Shown: positions 35,701-45,078, numbered from the stretch's first letter. The stretch: DNA of 64,000 nt from JBFONV01 sp040779335 (GCA_040779335.1 JBFONV010000006.1:124001-188000), one strand, 5' to 3'. Notes: generated by a model from the letters alone, not told the origin. Numbers and translations are program-made.

Positions 35701-37005
35701 ATGAAAAATTCACTAAAAATATTCGTAATAGCATCAAGCTTTATCTTTAATGCATTGATCAGCACACAAGCCAAAGAAGTTGAACTCGATCGTGTTGCTG
35801 TTATTGTTAATAATGGCGTTATATTGGAATCGGAAATCCAAGATTTAATGACTAGCGTTAAAAAACAATCTCAGGAAAACAATCAAAGTTTACCCTCTGA
35901 TCGAGCGCTACGCACACAAATTATTGATAAGCTCATCAGCGATAACCTGATCACCCAACTGGGTGAAAGAATGGGTGTTCAAGTCAGTGATGCTCAATTA
36001 GATGAAACCATCGCCAATATGGCTAGAGAAAATAATCTAACGCTGGAGCAATTTCGTCAAACCATCGTGGCTGATGGACTTGATTACGATAAATATCGTG
36101 AAAATGTACGTACTGAACTAATTTCTGGGGAAGTTCGTCGCGCTAGTATGCGCCGTCGTATTTTTATCTCGCCGCAAGAAGTTGAAAACCTGTTGTCTGC
36201 CATGAAAGAGCAAACCAATGCAGACGTGGAATATAACTTGGGTCACATTTTGATCGAATTTCCGCCAGAGCCAACCCAAGAAGATATGAACGCCGCTAAA
36301 TCAAGAGCCGATAAAGTTATCGAGTTACTCAATGACGGTAGCGATTTTGCCAAAATAGCCATCGCCTCTTCGGGTGATGACACCGCACTTAAAGGTGGCG
36401 ATTTAGGCTGGAAAAATATTAACGAAATGCCAACACTGTTTTCAGAGTTAGTTGATGGAAAAGAAAAAGGTAGCGTATTCGGCCCAATTCGAACAGGATT
36501 AGGTTTTAGTATTGTTAAAATTCTCGATATTAGGGGCCGCCAAGTCGTTGAAGTAGAAGAGATTCGCGCTCGTCATATTTTGATCGAACCTTCAATCATA
36601 TTAAGTGAAGCAAAAGCAGAAGCCATGCTCCAAGGGTTTTTGGATAAAATAAATGCTGGCGAAGCTGACTTTGACACCCTTGCTAGGGAACATTCTCAAG
36701 GACCAACAGCAACACGTGGCGGTGATCTCGGCTGGGCCGATCCCAGCAAATATGATCCTGCTTTTAGTGAAGCATTGGCGAAGTTAAAAGTTGATGAATA
36801 CCACAACCCCTTCCGTTCATCATTTGGCTGGCATTTAGTGCAGTTAACAGGTCGTCGCACCTTAGATGCAACCAATCAAATGAATGAAAATAGAGCTTAT
36901 CAAATGCTTTATAATCGTAAATTTGGTGTCGAGAGTGCGCGTTGGATTAAAGAAACCAGAGATGAAGCCTACATCGAAGTTTTTGAACAACAGGACAGTA
37001 AGTAA
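35701..37005 (+). CDS. surA: Periplasmic peptidyl-prolyl isomerase and chaperone SurA
   Basis: 434 residues (E. coli 428). It has a signal peptide (MKNSLKIFVIASSFIFNALI...STQA) and an N-terminal chaperone module beginning VELDRVAVIVNNGVILESEI. Two parvulin domains follow (first: YNLGHILIEFPPEP..GGDLGWKNINEMP; second: IRARHILIEPS..GGDLGWADPSKYDPAF), then a C-terminal helix. It escorts outer-membrane proteins, LptD among them, to the BAM complex. It overlaps pdxA by one base. Confidence 0.97.
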   Translation: MKNSLKIFVIASSFIFNALISTQAKEVELDRVAVIVNNGVILESEIQDLMTSVKKQSQENNQSLPSDRALRTQIIDKLISDNLITQLGERMGVQVSDAQLDETIANMARENNLTLEQFRQTIVADGLDYDKYRENVRTELISGEVRRASMRRRIFISPQEVENLLSAMKEQTNADVEYNLGHILIEFPPEPTQEDMNAAKSRADKVIELLNDGSDFAKIAIASSGDDTALKGGDLGWKNINEMPTLFSELVDGKEKGSVFGPIRTGLGFSIVKILDIRGRQVVEVEEIRARHILIEPSIILSEAKAEAMLQGFLDKINAGEADFDTLAREHSQGPTATRGGDLGWADPSKYDPAFSEALAKLKVDEYHNPFRSSFGWHLVQLTGRRTLDATNQMNENRAYQMLYNRKFGVESARWIKETRDEAYIEVFEQQDSK

Positions 37006-37988
37006 TGACCAAACGTATTGTTATCACTCCTGGTGAACCGGCTGGCATTGGGCCGGATCTCGTTATCGCTGTGGCCCAAAAACAATGGCCGGTGCAAATG
37101 GTTGTTGTCGCGTCACCTGAGTTGCTTAAATCACGAGCAAAATTATTGGGGTTACCGCTAACACTGCAAGAGTATGACAGTACAGAACCCGCCAGCCCGC
37201 AACAAGCTGGAACCTTGACTATATTGCCGGTAGAACTGACTGAGCCTTGTATAGTCGGAGAACTAAACCCTAACAACGGACACTATGTAGTCGACACCCT
37301 CAAACTTGCTTGTGAAAAGAACATATCTGGTGAGTTTGACGCTATAGTAACTGGTCCCGTTCACAAAGGACTTATCAATCAAGCCGGCATTCCTTTTAGC
37401 GGTCATACCGAATATTTTGCTCATCAGGCCAATTGCTCCGACGTTGTAATGATGTTAGCAACAGAAGGATTACGCGTCGCTTTAGTCACAACTCATATTC
37501 CTTTAGCATACGTATCCAAAGCGATCACCAAAGAAAGATTACAAAAGGTTACCCGTATTTTACATCAAGACCTGATCAGTAAATTTGGTATCAGCTCACC
37601 TAAAATATATGCTTGTGGTATTAACCCTCATGCGGGTGAAGATGGACATTTGGGTAGAGAAGAGATTGATGTCTTGATCCCTACCTTCAACGAGCTTCGT
37701 GAAGAAGGAATTAATATTTTTGGGCCATTTCCTGCCGATACCATATTCCAAGAAAAGTATTTAAAAGAAGCCGATGCCATCTTAAGCATGTATCACGATC
37801 AAGGCCTGCCCGTACTGAAGTATAAAGGTTTTGGCTCATCGGTAAATATCACCTTGGGGCTACCTTTTGTGCGCACCTCGGTTGATCATGGCACCGCCAC
37901 AGATTTAGCCGGAACAGGAAAAGCCGACTGCGGCAGCTTTATAGAAGCAATCAACACAGCGATCACTTTATCTAAGAATCATTCATGA
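37005..37988 (+). CDS. pdxA: 4-hydroxythreonine-4-phosphate dehydrogenase
   Basis: 327 residues (E. coli 329). It oxidises 4-phosphohydroxy-L-threonine for pyridoxal 5'-phosphate synthesis. Motifs: ITPGEPAGIGPDLVI at the N-terminus, FSGHTEYFAHQ, CGINPHAGEDGHLGREE (metal and substrate binding), MYHDQGLPVLKYKGFG and the TSVDHGTATDLAGTGKAD block. Overlaps with surA (1 bp) and rsmA (4 bp) imply translational coupling. Confidence 0.96.
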   Translation: MTKRIVITPGEPAGIGPDLVIAVAQKQWPVQMVVVASPELLKSRAKLLGLPLTLQEYDSTEPASPQQAGTLTILPVELTEPCIVGELNPNNGHYVVDTLKLACEKNISGEFDAIVTGPVHKGLINQAGIPFSGHTEYFAHQANCSDVVMMLATEGLRVALVTTHIPLAYVSKAITKERLQKVTRILHQDLISKFGISSPKIYACGINPHAGEDGHLGREEIDVLIPTFNELREEGINIFGPFPADTIFQEKYLKEADAILSMYHDQGLPVLKYKGFGSSVNITLGLPFVRTSVDHGTATDLAGTGKADCGSFIEAINTAITLSKNHS

Positions 37989-38794
37989 ATAAAAACTCCC
38001 ATTTAGGTCATCAAGCAAAAAAAAGATTCGGCCAGAACTTTCTGCATAATGATGCAATTATCAGTAAAATAGTGGATGCGATTAATCCAGAGCCCGGTGA
38101 AAACTTAGTTGAAATTGGCCCGGGTCTTGGCGCATTAACCGAACCGGTTATTGAACGTGCGGGTAAACTGTCAGTAGTAGAATTGGATAGAGATTTAGCC
38201 CATAGATTAAGGCACCACCCATTTTTAGCACCTCATCTAACCATTTATGAAGAAGATGCTTTAAAGTTTGATTTTGGCAAACTATCAACGCCTGAAAATC
38301 CACTGCGCATTTTTGGTAACTTACCTTACAACATTTCCACGCCGCTTATTTTTCATTTGCTTACCTTCAAAGATCAAGTCAAAGACATGCACTTTATGTT
38401 ACAAAAAGAAGTGGTTGAGCGTATGGCGGCAGGCGAAAATAGTAAAACATTCGGGCGCTTGTCTATTATGACCCAATATCAATGCCAAGTGATCCCAGTA
38501 ATGGAAATAGGGCCAGAAGCATTTAAGCCTGCACCGAAAGTTGATTCAGCCATTGTTCGCCTAGTGCCGCACAAAACTGTCGCTAATCCAGTGAAAGATA
38601 TTAAAGTCCTTAACCAAGTGTGTTTAGCCGCGTTTAACCAACGCAGAAAAACCATCCGTAACAGTTTCAAAAAACTTCTTTCAGTAGAGCAACTGATTGC
38701 TCTTGATATTGACCCTAGTTTACGACCCGAAAACCTTAACTTAGATCAATACATTAAGTTAGCCAATTTCCTTTGCGAAAACCCGATTGAGTGA
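37985..38794 (+). CDS. rsmA: 16S rRNA dimethyladenosine transferase RsmA (KsgA)
   Basis: 269 residues. It dimethylates A1518 and A1519 of 16S rRNA. The SAM-binding loop is VEIGPGLGALTEPV, the acidic ligand is in SVVELDRDLA, and the adenine-binding catalytic motif is NLPYNISTPL. FGQNFLHND at the N-terminus and NQRRKTIRNSFK near the C-terminus are family hallmarks. It overlaps pdxA by 4 bp. Confidence 0.97.
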   Translation: MNKNSHLGHQAKKRFGQNFLHNDAIISKIVDAINPEPGENLVEIGPGLGALTEPVIERAGKLSVVELDRDLAHRLRHHPFLAPHLTIYEEDALKFDFGKLSTPENPLRIFGNLPYNISTPLIFHLLTFKDQVKDMHFMLQKEVVERMAAGENSKTFGRLSIMTQYQCQVIPVMEIGPEAFKPAPKVDSAIVRLVPHKTVANPVKDIKVLNQVCLAAFNQRRKTIRNSFKKLLSVEQLIALDIDPSLRPENLNLDQYIKLANFLCENPIE

Positions 38795-38798
38795 CAAG

Positions 38799-39191
38799 AT
38801 GACGATGCAACCTGCTACCGAAATTAAAGCCATTAATGTCTTGGTAAAAACCGCGTATTTACCTGAGCAATCAATGGCTGATGATGAAAAGTATGTCTTT
38901 AGTTATACAATAACCATTGAAAACAACTCTGATTCTCCAGTTAAGTTACTTAACCGCCACTGGGTGATCACCGATGCAAACGGTGACACAACCGAAGTTC
39001 AGGGTGAAGGTGTTATAGGACAGCAACCCAATATATTGCCCGGTCAGCACTTTACCTACTCAAGCGGATGTATTTTAAAAACGCCTATCGGAACGATGCA
39101 AGGACACTATCAAATGCGTGACCAAGTCGAACAATTATTTGACGTTGACATCCCCGTTTTTAGACTCGCTATTCCAAATATTCTTAACTAA
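38799..39191 (+). CDS. apaG: ApaG protein
   Basis: 130 residues, an immunoglobulin-like beta-sandwich protein of unsettled function, nearly always next to apaH. Conserved motifs YVFSYTITIENNSDSPVKLLN, EVQGEGVIGQQP, GTMQGHYQM and VDIPVFRLAIP line up with E. coli ApaG. The ATG at 38799 is taken as the start; a TTG at 38787 overlapping rsmA and an ATG at 38805 are alternatives, since no strong ribosome-binding site decides. Confidence 0.93.
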   Translation: MTMQPATEIKAINVLVKTAYLPEQSMADDEKYVFSYTITIENNSDSPVKLLNRHWVITDANGDTTEVQGEGVIGQQPNILPGQHFTYSSGCILKTPIGTMQGHYQMRDQVEQLFDVDIPVFRLAIPNILN

Positions 39192-39193
39192 TT

Positions 39194-40009
39194 ATGGCGT
39201 TATATATTGTCGGCGACGTACAAGGATGCTACCAAGAGCTTGTTGCGTTAATGAAGCAAGTTAACTTTAATGTCGATAATGATCAGCTTTGGCTTGCTGG
39301 CGATATTGTTGCCCGCGGGCCAGATTCTTTAGCAACCATACGTTTGATTAAGTCTATGGACGGCAATGCTCAAATGGTTTTAGGAAACCATGACCTACAC
39401 TTACTTGCGACCTATGAAGGAATTAAAAAGGTTAAAAAGCATGATTATCTAGATGAGCTTTTAGCCGCCAAGGATATTGATAATTTGATGGATTGGCTTG
39501 CTAACCAACCACTGCTTCGTAAAATTCCCAAATGTAATGCCTACATGAGCCATGCTGGTGTCTCTCCGCAATGGTCAATAGAAGATGCTGTAACACAAGC
39601 AAACAACGCCCATAACAAGTTAAGTTCGTCTAACCGAAAGAAATGGCTGAAGAACATGTATGGTGAACATCCTAATTCATGGTCAGACGCCATAACAGAA
39701 AAAGAAAAATTTCGTTATACCATTAATGCCTTTACACGGATGAGATTTTGTTACGCGGACGGCTCATTAGAATTTAAAACTAAGCAAGCGCCTGAATCGT
39801 CGCTCAAAAAACTTACTCCTTGGTATGAACTATCTGATGTTATTAATCATTCCGTCTGGATTTTTGGTCATTGGGCTGCTTTAATGGGACAATCTTCTCA
39901 TCCTAATATTTATGCACTAGACACAGGTTGTGTATGGGGCAATCATCTCACTATGCTTAGGTGGGAAGATAAACAGTTTTTTATTGAACCTGCGCACAAT
40001 AAACTCTGA
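39194..40009 (+). CDS. apaH: Bis(5'-nucleosyl)-tetraphosphatase, symmetrical
   Basis: 271 residues. It hydrolyses Ap4A to two ADP. The metallophosphoesterase motifs are in order: YIVGDVQGCYQEL, WLAGDIVARGPDS, VLGNHDLHLL, MSHAGVSP and FGHWAAL. It starts 2 bp after the apaG stop and ends the lptD operon. The following 180 bp carry a probable promoter for the chemoreceptor gene. Confidence 0.96.
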   Translation: MALYIVGDVQGCYQELVALMKQVNFNVDNDQLWLAGDIVARGPDSLATIRLIKSMDGNAQMVLGNHDLHLLATYEGIKKVKKHDYLDELLAAKDIDNLMDWLANQPLLRKIPKCNAYMSHAGVSPQWSIEDAVTQANNAHNKLSSSNRKKWLKNMYGEHPNSWSDAITEKEKFRYTINAFTRMRFCYADGSLEFKTKQAPESSLKKLTPWYELSDVINHSVWIFGHWAALMGQSSHPNIYALDTGCVWGNHLTMLRWEDKQFFIEPAHNKL

Positions 40010-40046
40010 GTTTTTTTCCAACTATTGATGAAAAAACTATTTTGCT

Positions 40047-40055
40047 TGTTATAAT
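40047..40055 (+). promoter_or_regulatory. Extended -10 promoter for the chemoreceptor gene
   Basis: TGTTATAAT is a consensus -10 hexamer with the extended TGn motif. TTGATG at 40025-40030 could act as a weak -35 with 19-bp spacing. It lies about 138 bp before the ATG, leaving a long leader. Confidence 0.55.
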
Positions 40056-40192
40056 GAAAAAATGTGGTTAAATATTTACTTACACATATTAACAACAACT
40101 AAATTCTGTAATTTATTTAATAAAATACATTTGTAGTGTTAGCATCACTGTAATATGTAATTAGTCTTTTAAAAATCCAACTGGTGGTATCT

Positions 40193-42211
40193 ATGAATTT
40201 GACTGTGGCGATGAAGATTATTGGTGGTTTCACCGTAATTTCAATTCTTCTGATAGCAACAAGTATGATTTCATACTCTAATCTTGACACGATTCAAGAT
40301 TCGACCATGAAACAAAGCCAACTGGCAATACCCACCTTAAAAGGCAGTAATAAGCTTGCCTACGAAATAATGCAAATGGGTAACCTTACGTTGAGAGGTT
40401 ATTATCAAAGCGACCTAACTCCTTTAGCTGCAAATAAAAAATCATTTATCGAGGCAGAGGGGAATTTTTCAGTCGCATTAAAAAATCTCAAAGCCGTTGT
40501 CCAGCAAGAACCGTCATTGATCAACAATTTGCGTAAAGTTGACGGCGTATTTGAAGCATTAGAAAACGATATCAATAGTGTTTTTGCTAATAGACAAATT
40601 AGCATTGAACAAAAATCACTACTCACCGAAAAAGTAGATGTTTTAGAAGAAAAGGCTGACGATGCCGCGACTATGCTGTTAGATCTGCAAGATCATGATC
40701 TCGCTGAAACAAAGCTACAAGCAGCAGTATCTAAAGGCGAGCGAATAGAGACGTTGCTAAATGCGATGGTTAGTTCCGCATTTGAATACCGAGACACTTT
40801 AGACGATCAAGCAGCGAGCATTATCGAAAAAGAAATGCTAAGTGCGCTAACGGAAGTTCAAAACACCTTAAATAATGTAACCGCTGAGCTTAATAAGCAT
40901 GGCGTTGATGACGTTGCAGAGGATTTAAACGACTCTTTTGAACGTATTAACGAGCTGGTATCTGGTGACAATAGCGTTTTTACTAACAAAAAATCTCAAC
41001 TGACAGCTATTGCACAAGCAACAAAATTCTTAGACGCTGCAGATAAAGATGTAAAATCTGCCAATGCAATATTAGACAAGCAAGTAGAACTTGCAAATGA
41101 AACAACCGTTGAAGTCACCAGTCTCGTGAAAAATAAAGTCTCAAGTGGTAAAAGCCTGACAATCATTATTATGATTGCTTCTATAGTAACGGCTGTTGTT
41201 ATTGCTTGGTTTACTCTGATCAGCATTACACGTCCACTATCAAAAGTGAATGAAATGCTTAATATCCTCGCATCAGGCGATTTATCGAAAAAACTTGAAG
41301 AAACGGGCAAAGACGAATTCGCTGAGTTATCAAAAAATTGTAATATCTTAATTGACAGTCTGCGTGAATTAATACACGGCATTGTCAGCCGCTCAACACA
41401 ATTAGCAGCTGCAGCTGAAGAAACATCGGCAGTCACTGCTCAAAGTAGCACAGCGATAGAAGAACAACGCAAGCAAGTAGAACAAGCGGCCTCTGCAACG
41501 ACAGAAATGAGCAGCACTTCACAAAGCGTGTTATCGAGCGCTAACGAAGCACTAAATGAGATTAAACAAGCTGATGATGAAGCTGAGCGTGTTAAAGGTA
41601 TTTCTGGTAAGAATCGCGAAACTATTGAATTACTTGCTCGCGAGGTTGAATCAGCTTCACAAGTCATTAATAAATTGCAGCAAGACAGCGCCTCAATTGG
41701 CGGTATCTTAGACGTAATAAGAGGTATTGCAGAGCAAACCAACTTATTAGCGCTTAACGCTGCGATTGAAGCCGCGCGTGCAGGCGAGCAAGGGCGAGGT
41801 TTCGCTGTTGTTGCCGATGAAGTAAGAACGCTTGCAAGTAGAACACAGGAGTCTACTCAAGAAATCCATAACATGATTGAAGTATTACAAACAGGGGCAG
41901 AGAAAGCGGTAGCCGTAATGAGTACCGGTAAATCTCAAGCCGCTGAATGTGTACACCAAAGTGAAATGGCTGATCAAGCGCTTGAAACTATCACCCATGC
42001 TGTGCATGAGGCCTATGATAGAAGTTCACAAATTGCCACAGCTGCTGATGAACAAAGCTTAGTTGCGCATGAAATTAGTGAAAACTTAGAGTCTATCGTA
42101 GCGATTGCAGAACAAACCACGGCAGGTTCACATCAAACAGCTTCTTCGAGTAGTGAAGTTGCAAGACTTGCTGAAGAATTACAACAATCCGTTCAAGAAT
42201 TTAAGTTGTAA
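40193..42211 (+). CDS. Methyl-accepting chemotaxis protein
   Basis: 672 residues. TM1 (about 8-30, IIGGFTVISILLIATSMISY), a helical ligand-binding region of about 285 residues (HBM-like bimodular four-helix type by length), TM2 (LTIIIMIASIVTAVVIAWFTL), a HAMP domain (NEMLNILASGDLSKKLEET) and the cytoplasmic signalling hairpin with IRGIAEQTNLLALNAAIEAA and GRGFAVVADEVRTLA. No CheR-binding pentapeptide is seen at the C-terminus. The ATG at 40193 is chosen over a GTG at 40184. It stands alone with its own terminator. The ligand is unknown. Confidence 0.95.
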   Translation: MNLTVAMKIIGGFTVISILLIATSMISYSNLDTIQDSTMKQSQLAIPTLKGSNKLAYEIMQMGNLTLRGYYQSDLTPLAANKKSFIEAEGNFSVALKNLKAVVQQEPSLINNLRKVDGVFEALENDINSVFANRQISIEQKSLLTEKVDVLEEKADDAATMLLDLQDHDLAETKLQAAVSKGERIETLLNAMVSSAFEYRDTLDDQAASIIEKEMLSALTEVQNTLNNVTAELNKHGVDDVAEDLNDSFERINELVSGDNSVFTNKKSQLTAIAQATKFLDAADKDVKSANAILDKQVELANETTVEVTSLVKNKVSSGKSLTIIIMIASIVTAVVIAWFTLISITRPLSKVNEMLNILASGDLSKKLEETGKDEFAELSKNCNILIDSLRELIHGIVSRSTQLAAAAEETSAVTAQSSTAIEEQRKQVEQAASATTEMSSTSQSVLSSANEALNEIKQADDEAERVKGISGKNRETIELLAREVESASQVINKLQQDSASIGGILDVIRGIAEQTNLLALNAAIEAARAGEQGRGFAVVADEVRTLASRTQESTQEIHNMIEVLQTGAEKAVAVMSTGKSQAAECVHQSEMADQALETITHAVHEAYDRSSQIATAADEQSLVAHEISENLESIVAIAEQTTAGSHQTASSSSEVARLAEELQQSVQEFKL

Positions 42212-42228
42212 TCATTAAAAATTGATAT

Positions 42229-42256
42229 AAAAAAACCGCTTAAAAGCGGTTTTTTT
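42229..42256 (+). terminator. Intrinsic terminator after the chemoreceptor gene
   Basis: A7-CCGCT-TAAA-AGCGG-T7 hairpin, 18 bp after the stop; symmetric tracts could also stop transcription from folA on the other strand. Confidence 0.9.
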
Positions 42257-42288
42257 ATTGTGCTATTTTAGCCTAGTGAGTTATTTAC

Positions 42289-42786
42289 TTAATCGGTATT
42301 ACGCTGATATACGCAAAAATTAAGATCATACTGATTTTTTTCATCAGCAGTATATTGCTCACTATCGACAAGCGTCCAATCTTGGGCTGTATCATATTCA
42401 GGAAAGCGCGTATCACCATCAATATCCGCATCTATATGGGTAACATAAAGCTTATCGGCAACAGGCAAACAATGCGCATAAATAGCGCCACCGCCAATCA
42501 CCATAACTTCGTCAACATCGCTGGCAAGCGCCAGCGCTTGTTCCACTGACGTGACGGTTTCTATACCTTCAGCGCGAAAACTTTCGTCTCGCGAGATAAC
42601 AATATTCTTCCTGCCTGGTAATGGACGACCTATCGATTGATACGTTTTGCGCCCCATAACAACAGGTTTACCTAAAGTTGTTTTCTTGAAATAAGCGAGG
42701 TCGGCAGGCAAATGCCATGGCATATCATTGTCTTTGCCGATAATGCGATCGTGAGCATGCGCCACTATCATCGAAAGTATTGTCAT
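42289..42786 (-). CDS. folA: Dihydrofolate reductase
   Basis: 165 residues (E. coli 159). It reduces dihydrofolate with NADPH. Motifs: IVAHAHDRIIGKDNDMPWHLPADLAYFK with the catalytic Asp, VVMGRKTYQSIGRPLPGRKN for NADPH, and VMVIGGGAIYAHCLP. The ATG at 42786 matches the E. coli N-terminus; the upstream TTG at 42804 would add six residues without a family counterpart. It is convergent with the chemoreceptor gene. In E. coli folA also lies next to apaH. Confidence 0.95.
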   Translation of the reverse strand: MTILSMIVAHAHDRIIGKDNDMPWHLPADLAYFKKTTLGKPVVMGRKTYQSIGRPLPGRKNIVISRDESFRAEGIETVTSVEQALALASDVDEVMVIGGGAIYAHCLPVADKLYVTHIDADIDGDTRFPEYDTAQDWTLVDSEQYTADEKNQYDLNFCVYQRNTD

Positions 42787-42920
42787 AAATAAACCATCAT
42801 CCAACTAATAAAGTTAACATTAAGTATGTGCAGATTTTTGCTTGGGACAGACGTTAATGCGCGCTGACGAATGAAATGAGTACTTACGGTATAAAGTACT
42901 CATTAACAAAGGCAATATAA

Positions 42921-44078
42921 CTATTTGCGATATTCGACTTCTACATCATATTCGTCTTCATCCCAGTCATCATCATCAAGATCATCACCTAAGTCATCCA
43001 TGGCCTCTTCATGGTAGGTATCCCATTTGAAATCAACTGATTTTTCTTCTGGGCTTTCTTCCACTTCATCAGGTAACGTTTCAATAAAGTTCATGACACC
43101 TTGGCACAATTCTTCAGTACCGGTTTTATTAAATGCTGAAATACTTCTGACTTCTCCTTGCCAATTTAAGCCGGCAACGATCCGATCTGTGAGTTCCTTC
43201 GCTTCGTCTTCAAGCATCAAATCGAGCTTATTAAAGACCAACCAACGAGGTTTACTCGCCAATTTTTCCGAATGAGTCTCTAATTCACTAATAATTGTTT
43301 TAGCGTTTTCTAATGGATCTGAGCCATCAACCGGCATAACATCAACAACATGAAGTAAAATACGACAACGCTCTAAGTGCTTAAGAAACTGGGTACCTAA
43401 GCCCGCGCCGTCTGCGGCACCTTCAATTAAACCGGGAATATCAGCAATAACAAAACTGCGTTGAGTGTCGAGCCTAACTACCCCTAAATTTGGCACCAAA
43501 GTGGTAAAAGGGTAATCGGCAACTTTAGGTTTTGCTGCAGACACACTGCGAATCAGTGTTGATTTACCCGCATTAGGTAAACCGAGTAAGCCCACATCGG
43601 CAAGCAGCAACAATTCAAGCTTGAGATTACGAATTTCTCCAGGGGTACCATCAGTTTTCTGACGAGGAGCTCTATTGGTACTACTTTTAAAACGCGTATT
43701 GCCTAGACCATGCCAGCCGCCCTTGGCAACCAAAAGCTTTTGCTCATGCTTGGCTAAATCACCAATTTGCTCACCAGTATCTAAATCAATCGCTCGAGTA
43801 CCGACCGGAACTTTTAGCAATAAATCATCAGAGCTTTTCCCTGTACAGTCACGGCTTCGGCCATTTTCACCGCGTTTAGCACGATGAAAACGTTCAAATT
43901 GATAATCAATTAAGGTATTCAAACCTTCATCAGCAATCAGGTAAACATCGCCACCATCACCGCCATCACCGCCATTCGGTCCGCCGAATTCAATGTACTT
44001 TTCTTTGCGAAAACTCACGCAACCGTTGCCGCCGTCTCCAGCTTCAACTCTTATTTCAACTTCATCAACGAATTTCAT
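42921..44078 (-). CDS. obgE: Obg family GTPase (ObgE/CgtA)
   Basis: 385 residues. Essential GTPase acting in 50S assembly and stringent response. The N-terminal glycine-rich Obg fold (MKFVDEVEIRVEAGDGGNGC, GGPNGGDGGDGGDVYL) is followed by the G domain: G1 GLPNAGKSTLI, G2 YPFTTLVPNLG, G3 DIPGLIEG, G4 NKLD. A very acidic tail ends the protein. The ATG at 44078 matches E. coli; a GTG at 44093 is in frame upstream. It follows rplU-rpmA in the conserved order, but a terminator and a stem-loop lie between, so expression may be partly separate. Confidence 0.97.
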   Translation of the reverse strand: MKFVDEVEIRVEAGDGGNGCVSFRKEKYIEFGGPNGGDGGDGGDVYLIADEGLNTLIDYQFERFHRAKRGENGRSRDCTGKSSDDLLLKVPVGTRAIDLDTGEQIGDLAKHEQKLLVAKGGWHGLGNTRFKSSTNRAPRQKTDGTPGEIRNLKLELLLLADVGLLGLPNAGKSTLIRSVSAAKPKVADYPFTTLVPNLGVVRLDTQRSFVIADIPGLIEGAADGAGLGTQFLKHLERCRILLHVVDVMPVDGSDPLENAKTIISELETHSEKLASKPRWLVFNKLDLMLEDEAKELTDRIVAGLNWQGEVRSISAFNKTGTEELCQGVMNFIETLPDEVEESPEEKSVDFKWDTYHEEAMDDLGDDLDDDDWDEDEYDVEVEYRK

Positions 44079-44121
44079 GGTGATTTCAATCACTCCAAGT
44101 CATGACTGTAAAATTACTTTT

Positions 44122-44176
44122 ATAGCAATCGAATTAATTATTCACCTAATGATGAACGAATTAATTCAATTGCTAT
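44122..44176 (-). ncRNA. Conserved-looking long stem-loop in the rpmA-obgE leader
   Basis: Bases 44122-44139 pair with 44159-44176 (17 of 18 complementary, 19-base loop). The single mismatch becomes a G-U pair in minus-strand RNA, the direction of rpmA and obgE transcription, so the stem would be unbroken in that transcript. A second smaller hairpin (AAGCAAT/ATTGCTT, about 44183-44200) precedes it. It could be an RNA stability element, a leader structure or an extragenic repeat; no known family is recognised. Confidence 0.45.
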
Positions 44177-44213
44177 CAGTATAAGCAATTTTTATTGCTT
44201 ACAAAAATCTTGT

Positions 44214-44240
44214 AAAAAAAAACCCTGCTAGTGCAGGGCT
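44214..44240 (-). terminator. Intrinsic terminator after rpmA
   Basis: CCCTGC (44223-44228) pairs with GCAGGG (44233-44238); on the minus strand the hairpin is followed by nine T. It lies 21 bp past the rpmA stop and would limit read-through into obgE. Confidence 0.9.
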
Positions 44241-44260
44241 TTTCAAATCACTAAGTATTA

Positions 44261-44518
44261 TTATTCAGCAACAATACTTACAAATTTGCGGTTTTTAGGA
44301 CCTTTAACTTCAAATTGTACTTTACCATCAGATAAAGCAAATAAAGTATGGTCTTTACCGATACCCATGTTGTCACCTGCGTGGAATTTAGTTCCACGTT
44401 GACGAACAATGATGTTACCCGCTAAAACAGTTTCACCGCCAAAACGTTTAACACCTAAGCGTTTACTTTCTGAGTCACGACCGTTACGTGTACTACCTGC
44501 AGCCTTTTTATGTGCCAT
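44261..44518 (-). CDS. rpmA: 50S ribosomal protein L27
   Basis: 85 residues, identical in length to E. coli L27. N-terminus MAHKKAAGSTRNGRDSESKR with the flexible tail that reaches the peptidyl-transferase centre, then LGVKRFGGETVLAGNIIVRQ and RGTKFHAGDNMGIGKDHTLF. It lies 16 bp after rplU. Confidence 0.99.
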   Translation of the reverse strand: MAHKKAAGSTRNGRDSESKRLGVKRFGGETVLAGNIIVRQRGTKFHAGDNMGIGKDHTLFALSDGKVQFEVKGPKNRKFVSIVAE

Positions 44519-44534
44519 CTTTAGACGCTCCTAA

Positions 44535-44846
44535 TTAGCCGTTAATACCAGTAATTTTCACTTCAGTGAACCATTGACGATGGCCCATCTGTTTACGTGA
44601 ATGCTTACGACGTTTAAATTTAACAATTTTAACTTTGTCAGCACGACCTTGGTTAACAACCTCAGCCACAACTTTACTACCAGCAATGTAAGGCGCGCCT
44701 ACATTGATGTCATCGCCGTTAGCGATCATTAAAACGTTATCGAATTCAACAGTTGCACCCACTTCAAGCTCAAGCTTTTCAAGGCGAACGGTTTGACCTT
44801 CACTCACACGGTGCTGTTTACCACCACTTTGGAATACCGCGTACAT
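44535..44846 (-). CDS. rplU: 50S ribosomal protein L21
   Basis: 103 residues from the ATG at 44846, which has GGAG 5 bases upstream and gives MYAVFQSGGKQHRVSEGQTV, as in E. coli (103 residues). KRRKHSRKQMGHRQWFTEVKI is the conserved rRNA-binding end. An in-frame start further upstream would add a run of non-family residues within the leader hairpin. First gene of rplU-rpmA. Confidence 0.99.
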   Translation of the reverse strand: MYAVFQSGGKQHRVSEGQTVRLEKLELEVGATVEFDNVLMIANGDDINVGAPYIAGSKVVAEVVNQGRADKVKIVKFKRRKHSRKQMGHRQWFTEVKITGING

Positions 44847-44860
44847 AGCTACTCCGTACA

Positions 44861-44880
44861 GCGTCTTCTTATTTAGACGC
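44861..44880 (-). promoter_or_regulatory. Leader hairpin just before the rplU ribosome-binding site
   Basis: In the rplU mRNA, GCGTCT pairs with AGACGC around an 8-base loop, ending about 5 bases before the GGAG Shine-Dalgarno. The position suits translational autoregulation by a ribosomal protein, although a match to a known L21 leader was not tested. Confidence 0.4.
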
Positions 44881-45078
44881 ATAAATTTAAAAATATAGGG
44901 CGCGAATTCTACGCGAAGAAACTAATGACCGCAAGTATAATAACGATCATTTATTAGTTTTTTTACTCACATACAAATCTTAGTAAAGCGAGCTCTTCAT
45001 TAACGCCAAAATTAGTGTAAACTCTTGGGCAATTATATGCGGTTCAGCCAGTTAAACTAAGGTTATGCAGTAAAGTCT

